Source: Dactylorhiza incarnata
Lineage: Eukaryota; Streptophyta; Magnoliopsida; Asparagales; Orchidaceae
Assembly (NCBI GenBank): GCA_033032865.1
Contig: JAWHQI010000327.1
Location: 2,307,501 to 2,371,500, forward strand
Reading direction: 5' to 3'
DNA length: 64,000 nt
Part shown: positions 1-10,560 of the stretch, in pieces
Layout of the letters: every line of letters begins with the position of its first letter
How positions within the stretch are numbered: the first letter of the stretch is position 1
Position numbers and translations under genes: made by a program
The notes under the pieces: model-generated
Database searches by the model: none
Told to the model about the DNA's origin: nothing
Seen by the model: only the letters and a program-made list of their open reading frames with translations

Positions 1-446
1 CGGTACCTGAGTAGCTTGGTGGTTGTCCACAAAATGTTAGATTAGTTGGCGTGAGTCTGAGCTCACGGTTTTTTATAAATTCGCGCGAGTCTGGGCTCGC
101 GACTTTTACATAATAAATTTGGCCGGTGAATAGCGGGTGTATTCAAACCGTGGGCGAACGTAAGGGGGGCATGCCCTTATGACGCCGGGACTCTACGACG
201 GAGGAGAAGGGCGAACCTTCAATCAACGGCGGTGTGAAGTCCCCGAGGCAGGGCCCCGAGATAGCCGATGAATAGCTGGTGTATTCAAACTGGGGGCGAA
301 CGTAAGGGGAGCAGGCCCCTACGACGTCGGGACTCTATGGAGGAGGAGAAGGGTGAACCTTCAATCGACGGCGGTGCGAAGTCCCCAGGGCAGGGCCCCG
401 AGATGGCCGGTGAATAGCTGGTGTATTCAAACCGGGGGCGAACGAT
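1..446 (-). repeat. TAT-element 3' noncoding region with 142-bp tandem array (partial)
   Basis: Positions 124-446 hold about 2.3 copies of a 142-bp unit (GTGAATAGC-TGGTGTATTC ... GGGCCCCGAGATGGCCG). The same unit occurs three times at 42671-43089 and about twice at 21413-21690, always between the integrase end and the 3' LTR of a minus-strand TAT-type element. Bases 1-123 match the segment just left of the 42671 array, including the GCGCGAGTCTGAGCTCGC-type repeat. Units start near 124, 266 and 408; the third is cut off at 446 in the middle of GGGGGCGAACG, where Athila sequence begins. It is noncoding; the GC-rich unit creates chance ORFs. Confidence 0.85.
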
Positions 447-1097
447 CCGAGACGGTTTTCCATCCCGTGCTTGTTCGGTAATTTCTTAATAAAACACGCC
501 TTGGCAGATTTGGGCGCTAGCATAAATTTGATGTCATTTTCTTTATTTAAAAAGCTTGGTTTGGGCACCCCAAGCCCAACCAATATAAGCATCCAACTGG
601 CGGACAGATCAATTAAATACCCAATATGGGTCATTGAGGATGTGCTTGTCAAGGTTGACATATTTATCTTCCCGGTAGATTTTGTCATCCTAGACATTGA
701 GGAAGACGCCGAAGTCCCTATTATACTCGGACGTCCCTTCATCGCCACCTCTCGGGCAATTATTGATGTTAGTAATGGCAAACTTCTCCGACGAGTTGGG
801 GATGAAGAAGTAACTTTTAGTATTAACAACTCTATGAGAAATTCTTTTTCTAATGACGACTCTTGCTTTACTTTAGAATCAAATTTTGAAGAGGAAATAA
901 CGTCATTTTGTGAATTAATTTCACCGTTATTTGAAAATCTGGAAATTGAAAATTTATTTTGTCTAAAAGAAATAACTCGGCCGCTCAAATTTGAAGAAGT
1001 AAAATTAAATATTTCTAAAATAAAAACATCTTACGAGGAGCCACCGAGTTTGGAATTAAAACAATTGCCGGAACATTTAAAATATATATTTTTATAA
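447..1097 (+). pseudogene. Athila gag C-terminal remnant and aspartic protease
   Basis: This is the retroviral-type aspartic protease that cleaves the gag-pol polyprotein in virus-like particles. The flap-side motif DLGASINLM lies near 506-535 and is characteristic of Athila (D-x-G-A/S instead of the commoner DTGA). GRPFIATSRAIID near 730-770 is the conserved C-terminal protease segment. The upstream part of gag is missing, so the apparent methionine at 471 is internal. The frame stops at TAA 1095-1097, but the same frame continues into reverse transcriptase, so this is a premature stop in a once continuous polyprotein. Confidence 0.85.
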
Positions 1098-2225
1098 AAA
1101 GATTCAAAATTGTCTGTGATTATATCCTCCGCGCTTAACGATTCGGAAATTTCCGAATTAATTAGAATATTAAATAATCACCGCCATGCAATTGCATGGC
1201 AAATTTCTGACATCAAGGGGATTAACCCCTCATTTTGCACGCACAAAATTAATTTAGAAAATAATTCTCGCAGTACTATTCAGCCTCAACGACGGCTTAA
1301 TCCAAATATGAAGGACGTCGTTAAGGCCGAAATAATGAAATTATTAGATGCGGAAATTATTTACCCAATTTCTGATAGCACTTGGGTTAGCCCAGTGCAA
1401 GTCGTGCCTAAAAAGGGTGGAATAACGGTAATCACAAATAAAAATAATGAGTTGATCCCAACCCGTACTGTTACGGGTTGGCGAGTATGCATCGATTACA
1501 GAAAATTAAATGATGCTACCCGCAACGATCACTTTCCGTTACCCTTTATTGACCAAATCTTAGAACGCTTATCCGGTCACTCACACTACTGTTTTCTCGA
1601 TGGTCTTTCGGGATATTTTCAAATTCCAATTGCGCCCGAAGACCAAGTGAAAACCACATTCACCTGTCTGTTCGGCACCTTCGCATATCGAAGAATGTTG
1701 TTTGGTCTTTGCAATGCGCCGGCTACATTTCAACGATGTATGTTGGCAATATTTAATGAACTTGTAGAAGACGTCATGGAAATTTTCATGGACGGTTTTT
1801 CTGTTTTCGGCGATTCATTTAAAAATTGTTTAAATAATCTTGATCGTGTTCTTCAACGCTGCGAAGACACGAATTTCGCACTCAACTGGGAGAAGTGCCA
1901 CTTTATGGTCCAAGAGTGATTAGTCATTGGGCATAAAATCTCAAATAAGGGGATCGAGGTCGATAGGGCCAAGATCGAGGTCATAGAAAAACTTTCCCCT
2001 CCTACTAATATAAAATCTATTAGAAGTTTTCTAGGACATGCGGGCTTTTATAGGCGATTTATTAAGGATTTTTCAAAAATTACAAAGCCGCTAACTCATC
2101 TTTTAGAAAAAGAATCTGCATTTCATTTTGATGATGAATGTTTAAAAGCGTTTAATAAAATTAAAAACGAACTTATCAATTCCCTTATTTTAATCGCGCC
2201 AAATTGGTCTCTTCCGTTTGAAATC
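1098..2225 (+). pseudogene. Athila reverse transcriptase, damaged active site
   Basis: RNA-directed DNA polymerase domain in the same frame as the protease. Visible blocks: WVSPVQVVPKKGG (about 1384-1422), WRVCIDYRKLND (about 1480-1515), FLDGLSGYFQIPI, and the catalytic box at 1785-1799. That box reads FMDGF, where the family has [FY]xDD, so one of the two metal-binding aspartates is replaced by glycine. FLDGLSG, where relatives usually have FLDGYSG, is a further substitution. A TGA at 1917-1919 interrupts the frame just before GHKIS; the thumb/connection region ([16 protein letters not shown]) follows in the same frame. The enzyme would be inactive even with read-through. Confidence 0.88.
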
Positions 2226-2842
2226 ATGTGCGATGCGAGCGATTTTGCTGTAGGTGCAGTTTTAGGCCAACTGGTGAATAAACATTTTCATCCAATTTAT
2301 TACGCAAGCAAAACGCTAACATCCGCACAAGCAAATTATACAACAACGAAAAAAGAGTTTTTGGCAATAATTTTTGCATTTGATAAATTTCGATCATATT
2401 TAACGCTTTCAAAAGTTATTGTATTTACAGATCATTCCGCTCTCCGGTATTTACTACAAAAAGGAGATGCAAAGCCTCGACTGCTAAGGTGGATCCTCAT
2501 ATTACAAGAATTCAATTTGGAGATCCAGGACAAAAGGGGAGCGGAGAATGTTGCAGCCGACCACCTCTCACGGTTGGAGAATCCGGTTGCAGGAGCGCTA
2601 GTGGAAGCCGAAATTGACGACAAATTCCCTGAAGAACGCCTCCTCGCCATCGTAAAGGTAACGACTTCTTCCACCCCTTGGTACGCTGATTTGGCCAACT
2701 ATTTGGTTGGTCGGGTCCTACCAAAAGATTTTTCAAGTCAACAAAAGAAGAAATTCTTTTCGGACTTGAAAAATTATTTTTGGGAGGACCCCTTTTTATT
2801 TCGTGTCTGCGCGGACCAAGTGGTAAGAAGGTGTATTGCGAG
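2226..2842 (+). pseudogene. Athila RNase H domain
   Basis: Continues the RT frame. [14 protein letters not shown] (about 2229-2270) holds the first catalytic aspartate; [16 protein letters not shown] carries the glutamate and [12 protein letters not shown] the next aspartate; [11 protein letters not shown] closes the domain. This domain degrades the RNA strand of the RNA-DNA hybrid during reverse transcription. The frame is lost by an indel close to 2843, where the integrase zinc-binding region begins; the nominal ORF runs on to 2930 in a non-homologous frame. The catalytic residues look intact. Confidence 0.85.
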
Positions 2843-3960
2843 CGAGAAGGCGTCAAAATTTTGCGGCACTGCCACGAAGGACCAACCGGTGGTCACTATC
2901 AAGCGAACCGGACCGCAAGGAAGGTGCTAGAGGCGGGCTTCTATTGGCCCTCCTTATTCAAAGACGCTCACAATTTTGTGAGAAATTGCGATCGGTGCCA
3001 ACGGTCAGGTAACATTTCTAACCGGGACGAAATGCCCTAAAATATTTTTTTAGAATGCGAAATTTTTGATTTGTGGGGAATTGATTTCGTAGGTCCTTTA
3101 CCCTCTTCCTGTAATAATAAATATATTCTTGTTGCGGTCGATTACGTGTCTAGGTGGGCGGAAGCACAAGCTTTTCCCACCAACGACGCGAGAGTCGTCG
3201 TACAATTTTTAAAAAAATTATTTTCACGATTTGGCACACCCCGAGCACTAATTAGTGATCGGGGCACACATTTCTGTAACAACCAACTTGCTAAAATTTT
3301 AGCAAAATATGGAGTTACACACAAGCTATCTACCGCATACCACCCACAAGCAATTGGCCAAGTGGAGGTGGTGAATCGTGAAATTAAAAGAATTTTAGAA
3401 AAAAACGCGTCCGTTAATAGAAAAGATTGAGTTTTAAAATTAGACGACGCACTCTGGGCCTATCGGACAGCGTACAAAACCACCATTGGATGTACGTCGT
3501 ACCGGTTAGTCTATGGTAAAGCTTGTCATTTGCCGGTAGAATTAGAACATCGCGCTTTTTGGGCTCTAAAATTTTTAAATTTGAATTTAGATTTAGCCTC
3601 CGAAAAAAAAAACCTACTACTTAATGAACTAGACGAATGGCGCGCGAACGCCTATGAAAATAACAAATTTTATTAGGAGCGAACTAAATTCTATCATGAT
3701 AAAAAATTAAACATCAAAAAACTTTTTCACCGGGAGATTTTGTCCTACTTTTTAATTCTAGACTTAGGCTTTTTCCGGGGAAATTAAAAACCCGATGGTC
3801 CGGTCCCTTCAGAGTAAAAGAAATTTGGTCATACGGGACCGTGCTTATAGAGCACCTGGAAAAAGGATATTTTAAGGTTAACAGACAACGTTTGGAATTA
3901 TACCACCCCGGCGACCCAGCAACCGGAAATATCGAAATAATGCACTTAACGAATATTTAA
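2780..3960 (+). pseudogene. Athila integrase, multiply interrupted
   Basis: The N-terminal HHCC zinc finger is visible (H in ILRHCHEG and GGHY, then CDRCQRSGN) at about 2845-3015. TAA 3038-3040 interrupts, and the core follows in the same frame: [11 protein letters not shown], first D in [10 protein letters not shown] (about 3137), second D in SDRGTHF (about 3256), glutamate in [11 protein letters not shown] (about 3366), so the DDE triad is present. TGA 3428-3430 and TAG near 3675 break the C-terminal part, and an indel near 3720 shifts the frame. The GPFRVKEIW and NRQRLELYH segments mark the C-terminal end near 3960. Confidence 0.85.
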
Positions 3961-4222
3961 AAAACGCCACTTAGTCAAGCTACGTGACGGTAAACAAAGC
4001 GCTCTTAGGAGGCAACCCAATGTTAACCTCTGTATTTTTCTCTTTCTTTTCTTGCTTGTTTCTCTAATTTAACTCTGCACGTGTTTGACCAGCAACCCCG
4101 ACTACCATCCAGGGAAGCCCTCTTTACACTTTAGTAATTTATCTCGATTTTTCTTTATTGTCATTTTTTTTAGTTTTATCTTTCATACTTAGTTTTAAAC
4201 ATTGAGGACAATGTTTAATTTT

Positions 4223-4235
4223 AAGTATGGGGGTG
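4223..4235 (+). promoter_or_regulatory. internal polypurine-tract-like motif 1
   Basis: AAGTATGGGGGTG, identical to the core of the motif next to the 3' LTR at 5765-5779. An internal copy upstream of the LTR resembles a second plus-strand priming site; the role is inferred. Confidence 0.5.
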
Positions 4236-5236
4236 TAGCATAGCTTTCTTTGTAGTTTTACTTGAAAACAAAAAATAAACCAAAAAAATTAAAAAAATTG
4301 AAATTAAATTTCTTGGAAAGGACGCTTTAGGCTTAAATTCCCATCATAGCCTCTAGTACCTTGCAAACCCTTCACCGGGTAGATCTTGGGAAGTCCAAGA
4401 ACTAAAAAAAAATCTATTAGGAAATGTTCTTTTTATTCATCAAAACGCCCACTTGCTAAATTGTAAGTTCTAAGTAGACTGTTTTTCATATGGACTAAAA
4501 ATAATTTTGTGCTAGAATAGTTTTTGAAACTTTTGAGTAAAATTGTTGACTCATGTAGTGCTCCTAGTCATATGCATGTCTTTGAGTAGTGTTGGTGTAA
4601 ATTTAAATTCTTGGCATAGATCTACAATTATGTTTTATTAATTTGCGTAGTAATAAACTATTTTACTTTTAAATCGAATCCGGTCTTATCTAAAAGTAGT
4701 TTAGGTGAGTGTGTAGAATATTGTTAGAAAGCTATTACTCGATTTAAACAGAAGGGTGTCCTTTCTCGATGTCTAGAACTTGCCCCAAGCTATTTTCGAA
4801 ACATGTGCACTTTAGACAAATTAACTTTACGGAAATGATTTAGGCTTTTCTTTGGATAGTTTGTGCATTTGCACCCAACCTAGATTTACTACCATTGTTC
4901 ACACAAATTTGAGTCTTACACCTTTATTTGAACCACCCTCATCATTTCGGCACCAAAGCTAAAAAGCCCAAAACCCAAATGAACACGTGAAATTTCGAGC
5001 TAAAATTGAAAAAAAAAATATAGAAGAAAAAAAAAAGAAATATCTGGGTACGATTCTATGGAAAAAAATATATTTGGGTATCAATTCAAAAGAAAAGGCA
5101 ATAATCTCATAATGATATGCTGCCTAGGTATGCGCATGCATACTTGGAATGATTCCAATTATGAAGATTCGTGATATAAAAGAAAAAATATATATATTAA
5201 AAAAAAGGAATGAGAGTGTTTCCCATAGAAAAATAT

Positions 5237-5249
5237 GAGTATGGGGGTA
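5237..5249 (+). promoter_or_regulatory. internal polypurine-tract-like motif 2
   Basis: GAGTATGGGGGTA, one mismatch type away from the other two copies. It sits 530 bp upstream of the true PPT. It may be a duplicated or decayed priming site. Confidence 0.4.
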
Positions 5250-5764
5250 AAGCTTCTTTATTTTGTGGTGGTCATTATTTTAGCTCAAAACTTTTCGTTT
5301 AAGTGGAATGCGTCTTCATGTTTATCATTGTTTGCCTCTCCCTTAAACCCAAGCCTTAAAATATACCATATTTAAGTCCTAAAGATCCATAGAGTTGATT
5401 TAGTGTGAAGTGCAGTGGAGAAGGTGCAAACGGGCAAGCCTATGGCCGTCGACATTGATGGATTTCTTTGGAGGCCACCCCAAGCGTTCAAGTCTAGTAA
5501 TTTAAATCTCAGCAATCACGTTATTTTCTCCCTTTACATAACTTTTTGATTGACCATCGACTCATTTTAAAAGTGATAATAAATAATTATAACGTAGTTA
5601 AATATTTCATAAATTAGTATTAATGCCAAGAACGACTTTTTACTAAAACATCTACGCATGTCAGCATAAAACTTCGCATTTTACTCTCTAGCTTTCATAT
5701 TTCTTTCTAGCGTTAATTTTTCCTACCCTTATGAAGACTGGTTTGCTCGGGACGAGCAATGGGC

Positions 5765-5779
5765 AAGTATGGGGGTGTT
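5765..5779 (+). promoter_or_regulatory. Athila polypurine tract
   Basis: AAGTATGGGGGTGTT lies immediately 5' of the LTR start TGATGAGTAA. RNase H would leave this purine run to prime plus-strand DNA synthesis. Position and composition fit the family; the preceding GGGACGAGCAATGGGC is also typical. Confidence 0.8.
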
Positions 5780-6231
5780 TGATGAGTAATTTATTTACTT
5801 ATCTTTTAGTTTAGGTTTATTATGTTTTTAATATTAAATTATGTTATTTATAGGAATTTTATCATATAAATCCTTCCATTGTTTATTTCATAAGTTAACT
5901 TAAGTTTATTTTGTGTTTTCAGGTTTTCTGGGCTGTTTCGAGCAAAAAGTTAAATTACACGCCCCAGGTCACGGGCGTGACCCATGGGCGTGTAACCTAC
6001 GAAGTGTTCCAAACCTGTTTCCGCCACTCCGGAGTCGTTCCGTGAAGAAGTCGCCTAGTACACGCCCTAGGTCATGGGCGTGACCAAGGGCGTGACCCAA
6101 TGTCACGGCCGCGACCCGCTGAGACGAAGCAGAACCGCTGAGACCGCTGAGATCAAGCCTTACACGCCCCAGGTCACGGGCGTGACCAGGGGGCGTGACA
6201 TCCAAGTCACGGCCGGGACCCCACCACCAGC
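5780..6231 (+). repeat. Athila 3' LTR, left part
   Basis: Begins TGATGAGTAATTTATTTAC directly after the PPT and continues until a Tekay solo LTR interrupts it at 6232. The last five bases CCAGC (6227-6231) are repeated at 12624-12628 as the target site duplication of that insertion. The right part resumes at 12629. It contains several CACGCCC...GGGCGTG hairpin-type repeats. Confidence 0.85.
5953..6200. repeat. dispersed CACGCCC-AGGTCA-GGGCGTG palindromic repeats in Athila LTR
   Basis: The motif ACACGCCCCAGGTCACGGGC, followed by GTGAC, occurs around 5956, 6059 (with T for C) and 6163, with half-sites GGGCGTG between. More copies appear across the nested insertion at 12659-12840. Each can form a short hairpin (CACGCCC pairing with GGGCGTG). 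The repeats generate chance ORFs on both strands. Confidence 0.75.
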
Positions 6232-7535
6232 TGTAAGACCCTCTTTTTTTTGCTTTTAAACCGGGTCTTACCGCCCAGAACCGTCGTCTTGCGGCGAGAC
6301 CATTACACCCAATGGTCCCCGCCACAATACGCCGATCCTGCCGGCTAATCAACATCATCCAGGGCAACCACAATTCTTAGTAATAGAAGCAATTAGAAGA
6401 AGCAAGTCCACAATCACATTAAATATACAAAATACATGCTTACAATGTCCTTGATGAGAAATGAACTAAAAGAGAGAAAGGGGCTTAAGCCCAGTACATA
6501 TCCAAGCAAAGTATATAAACTTTCTCACTCTACATCTATGCGGAAGCTAATCAATTCTCAACTCTCGAACACCTGTATTGTAGTAGAAGTAACGCGCGGC
6601 ATAAGTTCCTTGTGTCCTGTCTCCTCTTCTCGGGGGTTCCATCACCTCGTGTACCTACGGTCACAACCGACCGTTAGTCATAAAGACTAAGCCGATTTTG
6701 TCCCCGCCTCCCCCCGCGACTCCTAGGCACCGTGTGGAAGGAGGAAGCGGAGGACATCAAGGGGTAAATCAAAAGCAGGTGACAGTGGCGAGACTAGCAA
6801 GTATAAATGTACTAAACAAATAATGAAAGCATATCTACCCAAGCAGGAGTATGTATATAAGCAAAAGTAGAAGCAGTATAAGTAACAGAGCAGTATAAGT
6901 AAAAGAGCGGTATAATTAAGGAGCAGCTACGAAAGTAACCTTAACTTATATGCACATAAAATAGCACATAAGCTAAGGGATCTGACAAGAAGTAAACTCA
7001 TCGTATAAAAGAGCCCACACTAATTTATACGATGAGGTCTCAGTTTGTGCAGAAATGCTATGCTATGAAGTGCAATGCAATGATGCAATGTTTGTATTAT
7101 TATTTCATACACATGCAACTCACACACATGACTCTGTACGTACAGACCTTTAGTTCCCACTTTTCGGAGGTAGCTAACCTCTCGGGCACCTCCCGTCGTG
7201 GTCAAACGGTGGCAGAGGAGCGGCCGTCTCCTCACCTAGGTGGGTAAGTCACACTACCAGACCTAGGCCCAAATGTACGCTGTGATACCGGTACCCGGTA
7301 CTCACGAGCTCCTGCGTACTAAACTGAAATGGCCAGGCAGGGTTTAGGGAATTCGTCCCATCGGACGCGCAGTAAAACAACCTGGCCCTAATAAACCTCT
7401 AGCACTGCCGAGTCAACGAACTGCTGTCGGTGTGACGACTAAGACAGATCCGGAGACCCACCACATCTCATTCACAAGCAACATAAGTTAGCCTTTTACA
7501 ACCGAGCCTCCAGCTCGCACATCTACATCAGCATT

Positions 7536-7900
7536 TATAAATTAGAGCCTACAGCTCGCTAGACTTCACTAGTCTATATACAAACTACGAGCTTACCGCC
7601 CGCCAGACTACACTAGTCTTATATAAACTACGAGCTTACCGCTCGCTAGACTACACTAGTCTTATATATAAACTACGAGCTTACCGCTCGCTAGACTATC
7701 CCAGTCCATTCTTATAACCCGAGCCTACCGCTCGCCGGACTATCCAGTCCATTCTTGTAACCCGAGCCTACCGCTCGCCGGACTATCCCAGTCCATTCTT
7801 ATAACCCGAGCCTACCGCTCGCCGGACTATCCAGTCCATTCTTATAACCCGAGCCTACCGCTCGCCGTACTATCCAGTCCATTCTTATATATAACGTCCC
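7536..7900. repeat. ~45-bp tandem repeats inside solo LTR 1
   Basis: Eight or so units built on GAGCCTACCGCTCGC with CTAGACTACACTAGTC or GGACTATCCAGTCC. Each unit holds two short inverted repeats (GAGC...GCTC and GACTA...TAGTC). The same array is longer at 15720-16395 and shorter at 52700-53020 in the other long LTRs. Confidence 0.85.
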
Positions 7901-8879
7901 GATTCGGGATGGAAGTTAACTTGCCGAGTTCTCCTACTTAACTAGTCTTGTCTATGATTTAGTTGAACTTAGAAGCTTTATGGTTAACCTTGGACATCCG
8001 GAGGGTGACCCTGTGAGGGGCTCGCAGCGGTACTAGGAAGTGTGGCGGGCTGACACCCCGAACTTCCTATTCCCAAGGCACTTAATCTTGTTGGTGTCTA
8101 CCCCTTTTTACTTGATCCCCATTTTCCTCTCCAATTACATTACATCTCTAAGATGAGTTAAACTTGGCAATTAGGAGTGGGGGAGTTCCTTGAACTCCAA
8201 CACCTCCAGCTGTGACCGGGTGCTGACTCTCCCGTCGTCACATTTTAAACTCGAGTCCCCCTTTCTTCACCGAGGGACTGCTCACATTCAAATAACATTC
8301 TCAACCTTACTTGGACCCACACTCCTATTCTTCGTCATCCTTAATCCAGGGTTTGCCTTAGATACTTCTCGACTTCTCCCTCGAGTATTACCTTGAAATG
8401 GCTCCCCGGCTAAGGGTAGTTTTACTTCCATACAATCGTTTAACACTGATGAGTTGTGTGTGGGGCCCTTGATGAGGTCTAACCTCCTTTTTATATCACT
8501 GTAAACTCACACACCTATAGCTTTGCTAAACGCACCCCAATCCTTATTTCCCAAGATGCCCTTAGAGATGCTCTTCCAAATAACCTGAGCCTTCATAATT
8601 ACTAAAGAGTTAACAGTTCTACGTGTGAAGGTCAGTGGTGGTCTAATTCATGTAAATCAGTTTCACTATTCGCAGACCGAAACAAGGTTGATCTAGATTA
8701 GACTCCTATGGTGCGATCTTGATCACATCATATCCAAACGAGTTCCAATTATCACCATAGGTTCGCAATGAGTGGTGATCTAACAACTTCAAATCCTAAT
8801 TTCATAAATTCTCTAGGGAATCTTAAGTCGTAGTTTCTATTAAAGATAGGAGGTGTGCAAATAGAGATTTACACACCAA

Positions 8880-9440
8880 GTATTAGATTATGATCTCAAT
8901 AATCTCAGGGAAAATTACCATGACATAACGCTGGTCTAAAAACACCAAAACCTGAGTTTCACATTTTTAGCAGGAATACTTGACCGTAATTTCTATTTAA
9001 CCTAAATGGGGTGCAAATAGGGGTTTGCACTACAAGTATTAGGTTATGACCTAAGTAAATTCTGGGAAAATTACCATAGCACCAAATTGGTCTAAAAAAA
9101 CACCAGATCCTAAGTCTCATATTATTCCAAGTAATATTTACCCTTAATTATCATTTATTACATTTGGTGTGCGTATAAGGGTTTACACTACAAGTGCTAT
9201 ATTAAGACTTCAATAAATTCTGTGAAAATTATTATAGCACCATATTAGTCTAAAAACACCAGATCCTAAGTCTCATATTATTCCAAGTAATATTTACCCT
9301 TAATTATCATTTATTACATTTGGTGTGCGTATAAGGGTTTACACTACAAGTGCTATGTTAAGACTTCAATAAATTCTGGGAAAATTATTATAGCACCATA
9401 TTAGTCTAAAAACACCAGATCCTAAGTCTCATATTATTCC
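8880..9440. repeat. ~156-bp degenerate tandem repeats inside solo LTR 1
   Basis: GTAATATTTACCCTTAATTA recurs at 9131 and 9287, with the following GGTGTGCGTATAAGGGTTTA and the ACACCAGATCCTAAGTCTCA blocks also repeated. A more diverged copy lies at about 8970-9120. Related degenerate units occur at 16730-17220 in solo LTR 2. Noncoding. Confidence 0.75.
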
Positions 9441-9631
9441 AAGTTCAAATGACTGCCTTTTTATTTTATAACCTAAAATTAGGGGTAATTTAGTAAATTC
9501 CATATCTTGGGATTTTTGTACCCAAAAATCCCAAATAACTTTTGGGGAGGCATATTGCTGCCAAGGATCCATGTCCAGCATTTCAAGCCATTGGGTCAAC
9601 CCCCAAGGCATAGGGCTCACTCCACCCAAAT

Positions 9632-10560
9632 TTGCTAATAGACATAAAGAGCAGTCCTAGAAAAATGACTCTACAAGGAGCTGCGGAGCTCCAAATCACT
9701 TGATCTCAAATCCAACAGAAGGTAGACATCAAGAGCTACAAAAGTTGTCTCTGCCAACTTTTCATGATATGGCCTCTAAGGCCTTCAAAAATAGCATGCA
9801 AAGTACATTAAAAACCTAGGCAGGATTATGTGGTTTGCTAATAGACCAAAATGAGCAGTCCTAGAAAAATGGCTCTACAAAGAGCTGTAGAGCTCCAAAT
9901 CACTTGATCTCAAATCCTGCAGAAGGTAGACATCAAGAGCCACAAAAGTTGTCTCTGCCAACTTTTCATGATATGGCCTCTAAGGCCTTCAAAAATAGCA
10001 TGCAAGTACATTAAAAACCTAGGCAGGATTATGTGGTTTGCTAATAGACAAAAATGAGCAGTCCTAGAAAAATGGCTCTACAAAGAGCTGTAGAGCTCCA
10101 AATCACTTGATCTCAAATCCTACAGAAGGTAGACATCAAGAGATACAAAAGTTGTCTCTGCCAACTTTTCATGATATGGCCTCTAAGGCCTTCAAAGATA
10201 GCATGCAAAGTACATTAAAAACCAAGGCAGGATTATGTGGTTTGCTAATAGACAAAAATGAGCAGTCCTAGAAAAATGGCTCTACAAAGAGCTGTAGAGC
10301 TCCAAATCACTTGATCTCAAATCCTACAGAAAGTAGACATCAAGAGATACAAAAGTTGTCTCTGCCAACTTTTCATGATATGGCCTCTAAGGCCTTCAAA
10401 GATAGCATGCAAAGTACATTAAAAACCAAGGCAGGATTATGTGGTTTGCTAATAGACAAAAATGAGCAGTCCTAGAAAAATGGCTCTACAAAGAGCTGTA
10501 GAGCTCCAAATCACTTGATCTCAAATCCTACAGAACGTAGACATCAATAGCTAAAAATGT
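9632..10560. repeat. 204-bp satellite-like tandem array inside solo LTR 1
   Basis: The anchor GCAGTCCTAGAAAAATG appears at about 9651, 9855, 10058, 10262 and 10466, a spacing of 203-204 bp, giving about 4.6 units with few differences. The unit contains CCAAATCACTTGATCTCAAA and GATATGGCCTCTAAGGCC. A single related copy exists at 19105-19205 in solo LTR 2, and the 192-bp units at 17440-18540 and 53930-55200 share the same framework. Confidence 0.88.

Larger units (their letters stand above)
3961..5779 (+). other. Athila 3' noncoding region (no env ORF)
   Basis: About 1.8 kb of AT-rich sequence between integrase and the 3' LTR. It begins with a GTCAAGCTACGTGACG / GGAGGCAACCCAATG stretch that I associate with Athila elements downstream of integrase. 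Some Athila copies carry an env-like ORF here; I see none, and no frame of useful length. Three similar purine-rich motifs (4223, 5237, 5765) are the only obvious functional signals. A- and T-rich low-complexity stretches lie near 4990-5040 and 5170-5210. Confidence 0.7.

Noticed and set aside
5969..6373. Minus-strand frames sharing a SRQDRR...TIGCNG peptide at 5969-6373, 13762-14433 and 39690-40094
   Set aside because: They are the terminal part of the same Tekay LTR in four copies; frames continue into unrelated flanks.
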